DNA from: Nigrospora sphaerica
Taxonomy: Eukaryota; Ascomycota; Sordariomycetes; Amphisphaeriales; Apiosporaceae
Assembly: GCA_018287875.1 (NCBI GenBank)
Contig: JAGVVL010000025.1
Coordinates: forward strand, 1,860,001 to 1,924,000
Length of the DNA stretch: 64,000 bases
Direction of reading: 5' to 3'
How positions within the stretch are numbered: position 1 is the stretch's first letter; the number at the start of each line of letters is the position of its first letter. Below the pieces are notes generated by a model. It worked only from the letters and a program-made list of their open reading frames with translations. It had not been told where the DNA came from and did no database searches. This document shows, piece after piece, positions 31,299 through 41,569 of the stretch. The position numbers and the translations under genes are program-made.

Positions 31299-33390
31299 GG
31301 AGCCGGGACGGTGGGAAACAAGACTTAGGATAGAATGCTGTCCTTGACGAGAATATTACAAGTGCTTTAGGGTTACAACGGCATGGCAAAGATGGGAAAC
31401 AGAGGACCGAGGATCGAAGAACACAGTGTCTAGTCAAGACACGACGGGAGGAGAACCGGGCAAGAACCGATTTTAACCTCGAACTTTGCTCCACGACGCG
31501 ATGACCTCTGCAGCAACATGTGCCCCGCGTGGACCGAAGGGGCGTTTCTCCATGCATCCCTACGTCTGCAGCCGGTATGCTGCAGGGCAGTGGAGCGGGC
31601 GAAGGGATGGCCATGACGCTCATTCGCCTCGTCGACACCATTTGGTCGAGTTGCGATGTACGTCGAGGCGCCTCACGACGGGGTGCATGCATTTGACATG
31701 TCCTCATTCGTCTTACGGGCTGCAGGTTAGAGCGACAGCGCCGGAGCACGGCGTCGAGCCGGCGCCTCGCGGTGTCCGGATCGCCGTATTGGCTCTAGAA
31801 GAAAGCGACAAGGCGACCAGGATCAGGCGCATCGAACGTGGACTGTGGCGAGACAGTTGTTTTGGGCGCAGCAATGCCTACGTCTGAAGTCATACGGATG
31901 AACTGTCAAGTGTTCACGAAAGCCAACGGTAGGGAGAGGGGGGGGGGCCGGTAAGACGAATCAAAAAGGACAGGCAGGCGGTTGGGCTCCCGAGACAGAC
32001 GGATCGGGGTATGCGTGGCTCGGGCAGCATTTTGCGGAAGGCCAAAGGCGCTGCGGGAGGACGAAGACGGACGGGAAGGCGTGCTGGGCGGGCGAAGCTG
32101 ACGAATGTGCTGCACACAAGGAGAAGGTGGTGTTTGCTCACCGGGACTCGAATTGGTCAGCTCGGGCAGCGGGTATGCGAGGCGCGACGGGGTTGCTGAC
32201 GGCCAATATGGGAAGGAGGGCAGCAGCAGTGTGAATGAGCGAGAACACTGCCAGCGCAGTACTCGGTAACGCCCGTCCTGTGTCTGGCCACGCCGTCAAG
32301 CGCAGGTGAGGCGAACATGCAGCCCGTCGTCGTGGGCCAGTGGCCTCGCTCTTGCCCGCTTCTGCATCAGATGACCTCGGCATAGCGACCGCTGGACGGG
32401 TCAAAACGGTAACAGGGCCCGTCCTCGTCACCCAATGGCGTCCAAGGGCGGTTGGGTGCCGACGTCGCACGGAATGGCCAGACGTAGCCAATCGAGAGGA
32501 TGGTATGAGAAGCGATATCTATCGCCCAATGTCGCCGTATCATTTGCTTTTGGGTGTTTTTGGACTGTGTGGGTGAGGAAGTGTGTCTGTGTCCGAGATG
32601 GGAGGTGAAATTGGGTGAATGGATGCGGGTTGGTCAAGTCCCATATCCACGGCTGCCTCGGCAGGAACGAAAGACATACCGATCGATGGATTCGCGATTG
32701 ACACGGCCGGAACAAAGTACATGCCGATGCAGGAGATCAAAGGAAACCACATTTTACCAGAAGGCGCACGACTAGAACCTTGCTAAGCGGGAAAGCAAAG
32801 ATACACCAAGAGCCGACCTTCCGGTGCCGGCTAGTTATTGTCACCATCGCAGACTCGGATGGGACAGGCCGAGGATCTCGGGTAGGAGAGAATGCAATAA
32901 TTACGGATCCCGGCCGAAGTACTTTGAAAGCGTTGCACGGCACTTGAGAGATTGTAGAGAACGAACAAGTATCGTCAGGTTGAACCGAAGGGGCCCAGGT
33001 AAACCGGGCGGGTTGCCTCGTCGGCTGCAATCCCGGGTTGCAAAGGCTTACGGGTCCCCTTCCCAGAGACGGCTGGAATGGGGTCGATCATTGGTGGGTG
33101 TTTTGAGCTGTTCACAGAGTTCGTATTAGCCGTTCGCAAGTTATTCCAGTGTGACCTCGTTCTGGATTCAAGCAAACATCAAGCGACTCTCGTGGACGAT
33201 GGCCCACTGCACGAACGGGGGGCTCAGATTCGGGACCACGGAGGAGCACCGGAGCCCCCAAACTAGGTAGTTTCGGCAGCCTATATGAACCCGCGAGTCC
33301 TTCCCCTGTGTCCAATCACCCCTCGGGACAAAAAGGTGCGTATATGTGTGTGTGTATGTGTGTGAGCCCGCCCACCGGGACCACACCACG
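31299..33390. other. 2.1-kb intergenic region
   Basis: Divergent promoter region between the small membrane protein gene (-) and the Cys-motif gene (+). No gene recognised. A (TG)n tract lies at about 33340..33366, just before the downstream start. Confidence 0.45.
33340..33366. repeat. TG-rich microsatellite
   Basis: Imperfect TATGTGTG repeats. They can be read in frame as an N-terminal extension (ATG 33346) of the downstream gene, but the ATG at 33391 has the better context. Confidence 0.7.
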
Positions 33391-34432
33391 ATGGCGTCCA
33401 CCATCACACGATCCGACAGCTGCTTCACGCTGCCGCCGCAAACGACGCCGTTCAGCTTGGCCTGGAAGGGCCGGGCGGACGAGAACCCGTGCGCGTACGC
33501 GTCGGCCTTTTGCCCGACGGCCGTCAACCAGGTCCCGCCGGGCGAGGCCGTCGACGGCCTGCAGTGCACGCAGGTCTTCGCAACGACGAGCAGCGAGATC
33601 ACGACGCGCATGGAGCAGTGCTTCCCGGCCAACTTTTTCAACCTCTTCCGGGACGACTACGGTACGCGAGGTTCTCCGACCCCCTTTTTTTGTTTCCCTC
33701 CCCTTCCTGCCCTCCCCCTTTTTTGCCCCACCCCCCTTTCCTCCCTCCCGCCCTTTCCTTAACATCAATCCCAGCCCCGAGCTCGCTCGCTAACATGACG
33801 ACCCCTCCCGTCCCTGCTCCCGCGGCAGCCGACGCCGCCACCCGCTTCCCCGTGGTGCGGGACGTGCTCACGGCCGCCTACCCGGGGGACCAGTGCATCG
33901 ACGGCTGGAGCGCGGCCTGCGAGGCGCACGTGACGCAGACGGCCTCGGGCGCGGCGGCGGCCGCCACGCAGAGCCAGGTGCTGCGCGCCGGGCTACCGGC
34001 GTACGACGCGCTGGGGGACCGACGACGCGACCGCCGGGCCCGGCCGCATTTGTTACCTCGAAGTGACGACGCCCACCGAAGTCTGGTAGGGGGGTTTTCC
34101 CCGCCGTGTTCCCCTCCTCGCTTTTTGTCTTGGATTTCTCGTATGGGTGGTACGCCCCGCGAGGTGGGCGAGTCCGGACGTTACATAAAACAGCAACGGG
34201 TGCTACTTGGGTAGACACTAACATCAGATATAGGGCCTCGTTCGACCCCCCTGTAGAGACGGACGGCAGTGAATTCTACGTGTACAAGTACAGCCTATCG
34301 AGTGCGCTTTCCAAGTCGGCCAACGTGATCTATCACAACCCTCCCCCCCTGGCCCTGGACGGAGGCCAGCACCTCTCCGGGGTTCCCACCGTCACCATCG
34401 ATTACACCGTACCTGAGCCTGAAGAAAGTTGA
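33391..34432 (+). CDS. Unknown fungal protein with CCxPGY motif; apparent frameshift
   Basis: Proposed exons 33391..33661, 33829..34085 and 34234..34432. Intron 33662..33828 (GTACGC, GCTAAC, GGCAG) and intron 34086..34233 (GTAGGG, ACTAAC, TATAG). Exon 1 contains several Cys (SDSCFTLPPQTTPF, PCAYASAFCP, EQCFPANFFNLFRDDY). In exon 2 the frame that starts ADAATRFPVVRDVL has to change at about 33978 to reach the frame reading CCAPGY and GRICYLEVTTPTEVW, which joins in phase to exon 3 (ASFDPPVETDGSEFYVY). One extra base, or two missing bases, near 33978 explains this. Cys-Cys-x-Pro-Gly-Tyr is common in uncharacterised fungal surface proteins. No signal peptide or membrane helix is seen. Function unknown; it is either a pseudogene or affected by a sequence error. 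Confidence 0.5.
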
Positions 34433-34702
34433 CGTGGTTGTGGACTAGGTTTAGGGGGAGGAGTGGAGCTGCGGCGGTTCTCTCGCGGTCACGGCTAGGC
34501 TCCACGTAGTAGGATAGAGGTATGCACTTTTAGGGGAGCCTGCAAACAAGGAATTCTATTGATCATCATGTACGAACTACGTAATCCACCTCGCAAAGGC
34601 CTTCCCCAACTAATTGAAGCATCCGATTGCGCTACCAAAGGCCTCTCGGCAACCAAGCCGTGCACGCTCTCGCGAGCCAAGCCGACCCAGGGGCACGGCG
34701 TG
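34433..34702. other. Intergenic between convergent genes
   Basis: Short 3' region; nothing recognised. Confidence 0.45.
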
Positions 34703-35817
34703 TCACGCCTGGAACATCTTGGTCCTCCGGTGCCACGCCGCGCTTTCCCCGTCTGGCCTCCCCTTTGTGCTCCCTAACCCCGCAGTGGGCTCACGGGCGT
34801 CTCCCCCTCGCCGCGGGCTCTCCTCCACCGGTCGGCAGTTGCGGGTCGGCCCGCCACCGGCCACGCCCTCGCCGTCGAGCTCGTACACGGGCGCGTCGGC
34901 CGGCGCCGGCGCCGTGGGCTGGCGCGGCTTGTAGACGAAGAGCTGGGAGCGGCCGGCGTGCCGGGGGCCGGGGGCCGCTGAGGCGGCGCGGGCCGCCGCC
35001 GGCGCCGGCGCCGGCGAGGACGCCGTTGTAGGACGCCGGCCGCGGGAGGAGGCACGAGTCGCCCTCGAGCTCCGAGATGGGCCCGGGCCCGCCCGCGGCG
35101 GCGATTGAGCGGAAGCTCGCCACGCTGGTGACGGGCGACAGCGCCGGCGGGCCCGGCGAGGAGCCGCCGCCACGGCCGCTCGGCGCGGGCGCCGACTGGC
35201 GGCGCAGGGTCGGCGCCCGGCCCGGTTCGCCTGACGGCCACGGCGGCGTTGTCGCCTCGCGGAAGCCCAGGGGTACGGGCGCTTGGAACAAAGCCCGGAG
35301 GCCGCTGGTGGCCTGCGACTCGGCCGCGCTCGGGGCGCTCGGCGGCGGCGATGGTTGGGCTTCGTAGCCCGGGAGGCTGGCGAGCGACAGCGCGGGCGAG
35401 CTCGACGTCGAGACGCTCCGGACGCTGCCGGCGCCGGCGCCCTTCGCGGGCGGGGGCGGGGGCACGTCGCGGCCCGGCAGTTCGCCCCGGGCCGGCGCGG
35501 CCGGCGCGTGCGTCTGGTAGGGCGGTGGCGCCTCCTTCCATTTCACGCCCGGCCCGCCGGCCGCCGTGGTCCTGGCGGGCGCGGGGCGTGTTTCCGGTAC
35601 ATCTGGGACCGGGCGGCTGTCCGGGACCGGCGGCGGCGCTAATGGAGGGGGCGGCGTGGCGGCTGCCGGAACCGGGCGCCGCGACGCTGGATTCAGGGTG
35701 AGTTCTCGGCTGCAAAGAGGCGACGCGCGAGGAAGAAAGCGTACCTGGGGCCTGGGGTCTCCCTCCGCCCATCAGCGACTTCAACAAGTCGACATTCTCA
35801 AAGTGCGTGGTTGTCAT
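34703..35817 (-). CDS. Proline-rich low-complexity protein; apparent frameshift
   Basis: Minus strand. Exon 1 35817..35745 (begins MTTTHFENVDLLKSL), intron 35744..35663 (GTACGC...CGGCAG, phase 1), exon 2 from 35662. The exon 2 frame encodes a Pro/Ala/Ser-rich chain (PPPPLAPPPVPDSRPVPDVP, VKWKEAPPPYQTH, SISELEGDS-like segment PISELEGDSCLLPRP). Near 34995..35025, in a GCCGGC repeat, that frame degenerates into Arg/Pro-rich translation, while the frame one base over continues as GRSQLFVYKPRQPTAPAPAD and VYELDGEGVAGG to a stop at 34703. One inserted or missing base in the GC repeat is the simplest explanation. The family was not recognised; PPPPY and polyproline runs suggest WW/SH3 binding, which is inference. 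Confidence 0.5.
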
Positions 35818-36619
35818 GGCCGAGATTCAACTGTCGCGCGCCGGGTTACCGCCGTGAAGCGCAGCTGTGAGGCGAAGGGTTGAAAGTGGGAGAGGCGCCG
35901 TGGGCAGGTGTCTCGTCGGCCGCGACAGTGGTTTCTGTCACACCCACGAGGCAAGTCGTCGCCCCGGCTCAGCTCGACGGGTTCGGCGGGGGTGTGACAA
36001 GGGCGTGAATCCCTGGGACGTGACCGAGACGCACCCCGGGCCCGTCGGCCAATCCCGTGTCCCGTATATCTCGCACTGGGTCGGCACTACAGAACTGTGC
36101 TATTTCCTCCCCGACCCCGGCCAAGCGGTCGGGAGCCGTTTCCTACTGGGCGTCGGACACGCGGAACGTAATGCTGCATTCCAGGAGGCGGGCCGCGCCC
36201 TTTTGAGGCTGATCAGTTAGGACGTAGTGTGCCAAGCTGGGCGTTGTATGGGCAAAGGAGTTGTCACACTCCCCAAATTGAGCACCAAGTTTCTACCCGC
36301 CCTGCTCTGCCTTCACACTGCCCATTGTGTATCCTACTCGGGCGTAAATGGCAAACAACTGGCCTGGAACGGCGTTGCCACAGCTCCGATCACAACATGC
36401 AAAAAGTCAACCACGGCGTGTTGTACAGGTACATGGTCGAGTCGCACTATGGCCTCTTGATAGCGTAAGCGGTTAGAAAGCAAACATTACAACCGACTCT
36501 TCCATTCTCGGCCAAACCCTTCCCTATGACACTCACTATCGCAGCCGTGGGATAGAACGCGTTATTTACTAGACACAGTGCCTGGCCATACCGCCATCCA
36601 TAGGTCGCGCGAGGGTGCT
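35818..36619. other. Intergenic
   Basis: 0.8 kb, including the promoter of the Pro-rich gene and the 3' region of the broken membrane gene. No gene recognised. Confidence 0.45.
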
Positions 36620-37688
36620 TTACCGCACGCGCGAGCCCCGTACGGAGAGATCATTGTAGCCGATATCCGACCCGGCCGACTCGGACAGGGGCCGCACACT
36701 GGCCGCGCGTTCGGGCACGGGGGAACACCAGCCGTCGCTGGACGGGGGCGAGGGAACCGACCAGGAGGCCATCGGGGGCGAAGAAGGCGGGTAGCCGACG
36801 ACGGTCGGACTACTCATCAAGGATCCTATAGCCCGCGTGGTCAGCACCGCAGACCCTCGTGACCTGGCTATACGCCTTTTCCCCTCTTCTTTGGACGGGC
36901 GTACCTTTGTAAGGGCTGTACGGCGGGCTCGGCGGCGGCGCCCGCGCGACCGTCATCTGGTCGCCCTGGACCTCGGCCGCCCGCGTCCGGCGTCGCTGGC
37001 GCAGCAGGCACCACGCGAGAAGGCCGATGACGACGGCGAGGGCGAACCCGCCCACCGCGACGCCTGCGATGGCCCCGACCGGCAAGCCGCTCGTTGCCTC
37101 GGCCGGGCGGGGGGGAGGAGACGAGGGGGCCGCGGCGGACGCGGTGGGCGAAGCAGCGCTCGCCGAAGCCGCCGCCGTCGTCGGCGAGGCGACCTCCGAA
37201 ATGGTAAACGGGTCCCGGAGCATCGTCGACAAGGGGGGCGCGGCGATCGGCGGAGTCGCCTCCCTCGTTGGGGAGGCGATCTTCGAAGTGGTCAACGGGA
37301 CCAGGCGCGTCGTCGACGAGGTGCCGAGAAAGGGGCGGGCCAGGGTGTCATTGCTGGAGAGGCGCGCGTCACGCAGGTCGCGGGCCGGGCAGCCGCCCGG
37401 GTTGGGCGCGCACGGGTTCGAGACGCAGCAGCCGAAAAAGGGCGGGCTCGTGAACTTGCAAGTGTACCACGCGGCGCTGCTGCTCGCGCAGCCCTGGGGC
37501 GGGATCTCGTTGTAGTCGTCGGCCGAGAAGCTCGCCGGGCCCAGGTCGCCGTCGGCGCAGACACCCCCGTTCGCGCAGGGGTCGCTCCGTCAGCACCCGA
37601 CGAAGCGGACGGCGCTGTCGTCGCAGACGTAAAAGGCGCCCTTCTGGGGGCAGCTGAACCCCATCACGGGCGAGCTGGAGCCGCTCAT
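36620..37688 (-). pseudogene. Receptor-like single-pass membrane gene with premature TGA
   Basis: Minus strand, exons 37688..36905 and 36825..36620; intron 36904..36826 (GTACGC, GCTGAC, TATAG, phase 1). The whole frame from 37688 to the second exon is open except for TGA at 37592..37590 (codon 33). There the family has a Cys-Cys pair: FYVCDD...FVGC then stop, then RSDPCANGG. Further on come CKFTSPPF, FFGCCVSNPC and GGCPARDLRDARLSS, a Ser/Thr/Pro/Ala linker, a membrane helix (about codons 206-229, VGAIAGVAVGGFALAVVIGL) and a basic RQRRR stop-transfer, then a Ser/Pro/Tyr-rich tail. It is colinear with the intact gene at 41570..43297 through the helix. A TGC-to-TGA change would account for the break. 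Either a true pseudogene or a base error; the first ATG after the stop would not give a Cys-rich domain. Confidence 0.7.
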
Positions 37689-38263
37689 TTTCCGAAGACT
37701 GCCGCTGGCGCCCGGTGTGTTGCGTGGCCACTCGCCAGGGACCTCGCAGAGCCCGCGGGCCCTCGTGGTATAGATATCCGAGCGGCAAAGCAGCCGCCTT
37801 CTCCTCTTGTGTCATGGGGCTGGCACTGAACCCCGTGTCGTTTCTGTACTTTACTCTGGGCATCTGTCGGCTGCAGCCTGCTCCTCCGCTGTCCCTCGTG
37901 TTTATGCTGTGCTGCTCGATGGTACACACACTAACTATATACCCCACCAAACAGTGCGCGACGGAATACTTCCCCGTTCCTAACCCTCCACCACGCTCTG
38001 GCTGCCAATGCCCCGTATGCGGGCTGGGGCTCTCTGTTGGGACCGAGGCGGACAGGCGTAAGCGCGCATGCAAGTGAAATAGCCGCATCACGTAGTGGGG
38101 AGGGCGCCTTTGGGCTGAAGTGGCGATCGAAGACTGGAAATCCAAGGGAGGGCTTGGGGGAAACAAGGCGTTGTCTTGACACCATGGCTGACAGGCCGGC
38201 CTTGCAACTTGTCGCGACCAGAATATGCTGCACACTGCACTTCCAAGGGTTGAGACACTCTAT
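37689..38263. other. Intergenic
   Basis: Contains the promoter of the broken membrane gene and the 3' end of the Hsp70-like gene. Nothing else recognised. Confidence 0.45.
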
Positions 38264-40387
38264 TCAACTCCCTACTTGAGCCCCTTCCGAGTCCCATGTC
38301 ACTTTGATGGGTTCATGATTGCCAGAGAACTTTTGCCCGCCAAACCAGAGCTCAAAACGCAGGTCCGCCGGCGCTGCAATGGCGCGCACCTCGAAACTAC
38401 AGATGTAATACTTCTTACCCTTCCGGAGGAATCGTTTCCCCTGCCGCTTCAAGACAAGGTCACTGTCGGCTATGCCCGTAAGATCGCTCCTGACGGTGCA
38501 AAGTTGCTTGGCGCCGCCTGCGTGCTCATTAGGCCATGGCCAGGGGAAAACGTCCGAGGTGTTCGGATACTCACTGTGGTTGACGTTCCGTGGGAGAAAG
38601 TCCGCATCCGAATCGGATATGTAGACAATGCATTCCCACGCTTTGCTGTCGCCTTGGGCGTCGATCTTTTTCGTAAAGGTCGATATGATGGGCTCACTCG
38701 TATTCACCACATCGCCCTGCTGATATGTTAGTCGCGTGCCTGTGGTGGAAGGCGGAGATTCAGACCTTCTTGATGATCCAGTCCAGCTGCCCCATGGCGT
38801 ACATCTGGCCATCAAAGGGATCCTTCTTGAGAACCTCATTCAGGTGTATGTTGGGGTCGTACTTGGTCTTGCATACGAGACCGTAGCTCTGGCGTGCGAT
38901 TCTCGAGATGATGACGGGCGTGGACCCAGAGCCGGAATCCAGCTTTTGCATTCTGTCAAGCAGGAGACCCTTGACCACGACGAGCTGCGGATCCGGCGCC
39001 TGCAGTATTTTGACTTGCTTGGCGCAGGGGTGGGCGAATTCCATCAATTCATGCTGGAGCCGGTCCCGGACGTACTTTGAGCTGCCCAGACCACCGGACA
39101 GGATCATGTGGCTCTGGACAAGAGCTTTAGCAGACGCCCGACTGCGCCGTGCACGAAAGGGAGCAACTTACCACGGGCCGGTGCAGATCATGGAGCTGCA
39201 TCCAGGTGAGCTGCTCTTGTATCTTCTTCAGGATGCTGTTCACATGGGGGTCGAACAGAGACCGAACCTCCTCCCTGAAGACACGGTCAGCAAGTGCCTC
39301 TTCCTCTCGCTCGGAACCCTACCAGGTGAGAACAATCCTTCCCGCCTCGATCTTAGCCGCCTCGTGGCTGAAGTTGAAAGGAACACCCTCCAGGGGTAAC
39401 TTATAGGTAGACGAGTGGTAGACTCGCTCGCCAAATTTGTGCTTCATGGTCCGGAACCTCTCGCTCTTGACCAATCTTTCGGCGCAGTTGGGGGGCAGCT
39501 GGCTCAAGAGTTCGGGGTACTGGCTAAACCGGCTGTTTATGTACGAGACAAAGGCCTGGTCGATGAGGGCCGACCCGATGCCGATGCCGTCCACCTGGCT
39601 TCGCTGCGACAGGAGCGGGAAGGGCTCGCGGGCCTCGACCACCTCCATCAGCGCGAAGTCGGTCGTGCCGCCGCCGGCGTCGATACACAGAAAGATATCG
39701 CCCGCCTGGAACCCGACCGTGGAGCTCTTGACGGTGCCCACGGCCGCCGCCTCGGACTCGGTCAGCTCCACCGTGGCTGTATGGTGCCGGCTTTCGGCCC
39801 CGAAACCGGCCGTCCGTATGGTGTCCTTGAACGTGTTGATGATGTCGTGGGTCCGCCAAGTGGTCGGAACACTGAAGATGAACTCGACGGCGAGGTTCTG
39901 CCAGCCGACGTGGCCTATACCCGTATGAAGCTCCACCGTGGACTTGACGTGCAGGTACACCTGCCTCAGGAAGTCCGACACCAGCTTCTGGGCTTCGGCA
40001 ATCGAGCTGGGGGCCTGGCTGATGCCGGCCTGGCGGGCCATCTCGAGTGTCTGCTTGTTGAGAAAGATCTTGAAGAACTCGCGCTTCTGCTTCCCGTCCA
40101 AGTCGTCCTCCTCCTCGCACAGCGAGCCCCAAGACGACAGCGAGTTGTCTGCATTGTACACGAGGCACGTGTGGACCTTTTGCTCATTCTTGCTCGCGAC
40201 GCCGGGCCAGTTGTGGATGACCTGAATAGGGCTCTGAAGCACCCTATTCTTCTGTGGGCGTGCCCATGCCACACCTTCCCTCCGAGTCAGTCGTGTCCGT
40301 CCATGGCGGCGAGCGAGAGAGGTACCTGCCTGTGTATGTGGTGCCCAAGTCTACTGCTACAATGATGTCGGGCCTTTCGGTTGCCAT
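38264..40387 (-). CDS. Hsp70-like ATPase (HSPA12-type fungal family)
   Basis: Five minus-strand exons: 40387..40330, 40274..39323, 39274..39172, 39113..38766, 38716..38264 (637 aa). All junctions are in phase. The first intron (40329..40275) is best read as GC-AG (ACAG/GCAGGT, CTGAC branch, GGAAG), because this restores the phosphate-1 motif DLGTTYTGVAW; a GT donor 4 nt further on would insert residues there. Intron 4 (38765..38717) has an unusual GTCTGA donor but a perfect ACTAAC branch. Other actin-fold motifs: LCIDAGGGTTDFALMEV (phosphate 2) and MILSGGLGSSKYVRDRL (adenosine). The canonical Hsp70 substrate-binding domain and EEVD end are missing; instead there is the WIIKKGDVV...-type C-terminal region of HSPA12-like proteins. 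Such genes are expanded in filamentous fungi; client and function are unknown. Confidence 0.88.
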
Positions 40388-41569
40388 TGCGAAAGCCTCA
40401 GTCGGCTGTGCCCGGGTCACCAGACTTTCGGTGGCGGTTTGTTTTAAGACGACCTGAATCTGGTCATTCCGCGTTTCCGCAGAGCTCAAGCCATGAGAAG
40501 CACGCCCCTGATCAGGATGGGTTCATAAAACCACCCGGGGAGAGGGCAAGCTCGCTGGGAGGGGGAGCATACGGGGGCCCTGGGAGACGTGACGCTTCTT
40601 GGAACCCGAATCTCCGAGCCTCGTCAGGTCCGTGGCAGGGAGGAGAGATATCGACACCGTGTGTAGCATACGGTGCACTAGGTCCCACATCACACTGCCT
40701 GCATTACAGACAAGGCTCGGGGAGCCTTGATCATGTATCACACCCTCAATTGGGAAAGGGGGGCCGTAGCTGAGCAGGCATTCCAAAATTAGCAACCGGG
40801 GCGTATCCCAGATAACATTCTTCTTGCCCATTCGCTGCACTCAGCCATGGGAATGTGTATAGTTTCAGCTGCCAAGCCCGCCTATACAACGCGAGACCGT
40901 TATACCGGCTTAGCATGCGGCTCTGCCACCACGTCTGGGCCATCGTGCATCAGCACCACCGCCAACCCGTCTGCTCCAGCTCGCCACGACTCATAGAGGT
41001 TCGCTCAACCTGACGGCATTCAGAGCTGTCGTGTGTGGTGCGCACCAGCTCCTTGTCCAGGTTGTATTGCGTGGTGTCCCCAGGTAACCCGGGCATGGTG
41101 GAACCCAATATGCAGTTGGTTCAACGTGCGTTTTCTGCAATTTAACCCCGCATGCCAAGCCGTATAATGTTTAATGTCTCGAAGGAGCGAGTGGAGAGAA
41201 TTGGTCGATCGGCGGAGAGTAACAGTTGTGACGCCGAGTTGCCTGCAATGGGACGTGGGCCGACGAGGCGCAACTGATGGTTGAGTATCTGAAGGGGATT
41301 GTGCCTCGGCAGCGTCAGCCTGAAGGCTAGACCCTAGCCATATCTCGCAAACTTATTAATCAACCACCTGTCGTGGGGGCGTGCCGAGTGGGATGCCCGC
41401 ACTGTACTCAAAGGGCTCTGCAGGGGGCTTGTTGTCTGTTGCTGCCCGCGATGTGGTGGGAAACAGTATATTTGGTCTCGCGTCCGCGGGGGCGTCCTTT
41501 CGATGAATACTCGTTGGCATACGGAATGGCTGCTTGAAATTCATCGAACCCGCAGCAGTAGACGTCAGA
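40388..41569. other. 1.2-kb divergent intergenic region
   Basis: Lies between the Hsp70-like gene (-) and the intact receptor-like gene (+). No gene or repeat recognised. Confidence 0.5.

Noticed and set aside
37369..38235. 288-codon minus-strand frame overlapping the broken membrane gene
   Set aside because: Arg-rich translation in a frame different from the one carrying the Cys motifs, helix and splice sites; it is a shadow frame.
39415..40365. 316-codon plus-strand frame opposite the Hsp70-like gene
   Set aside because: Antisense shadow of the Hsp70-like exon 2; composition follows the complementary codons.
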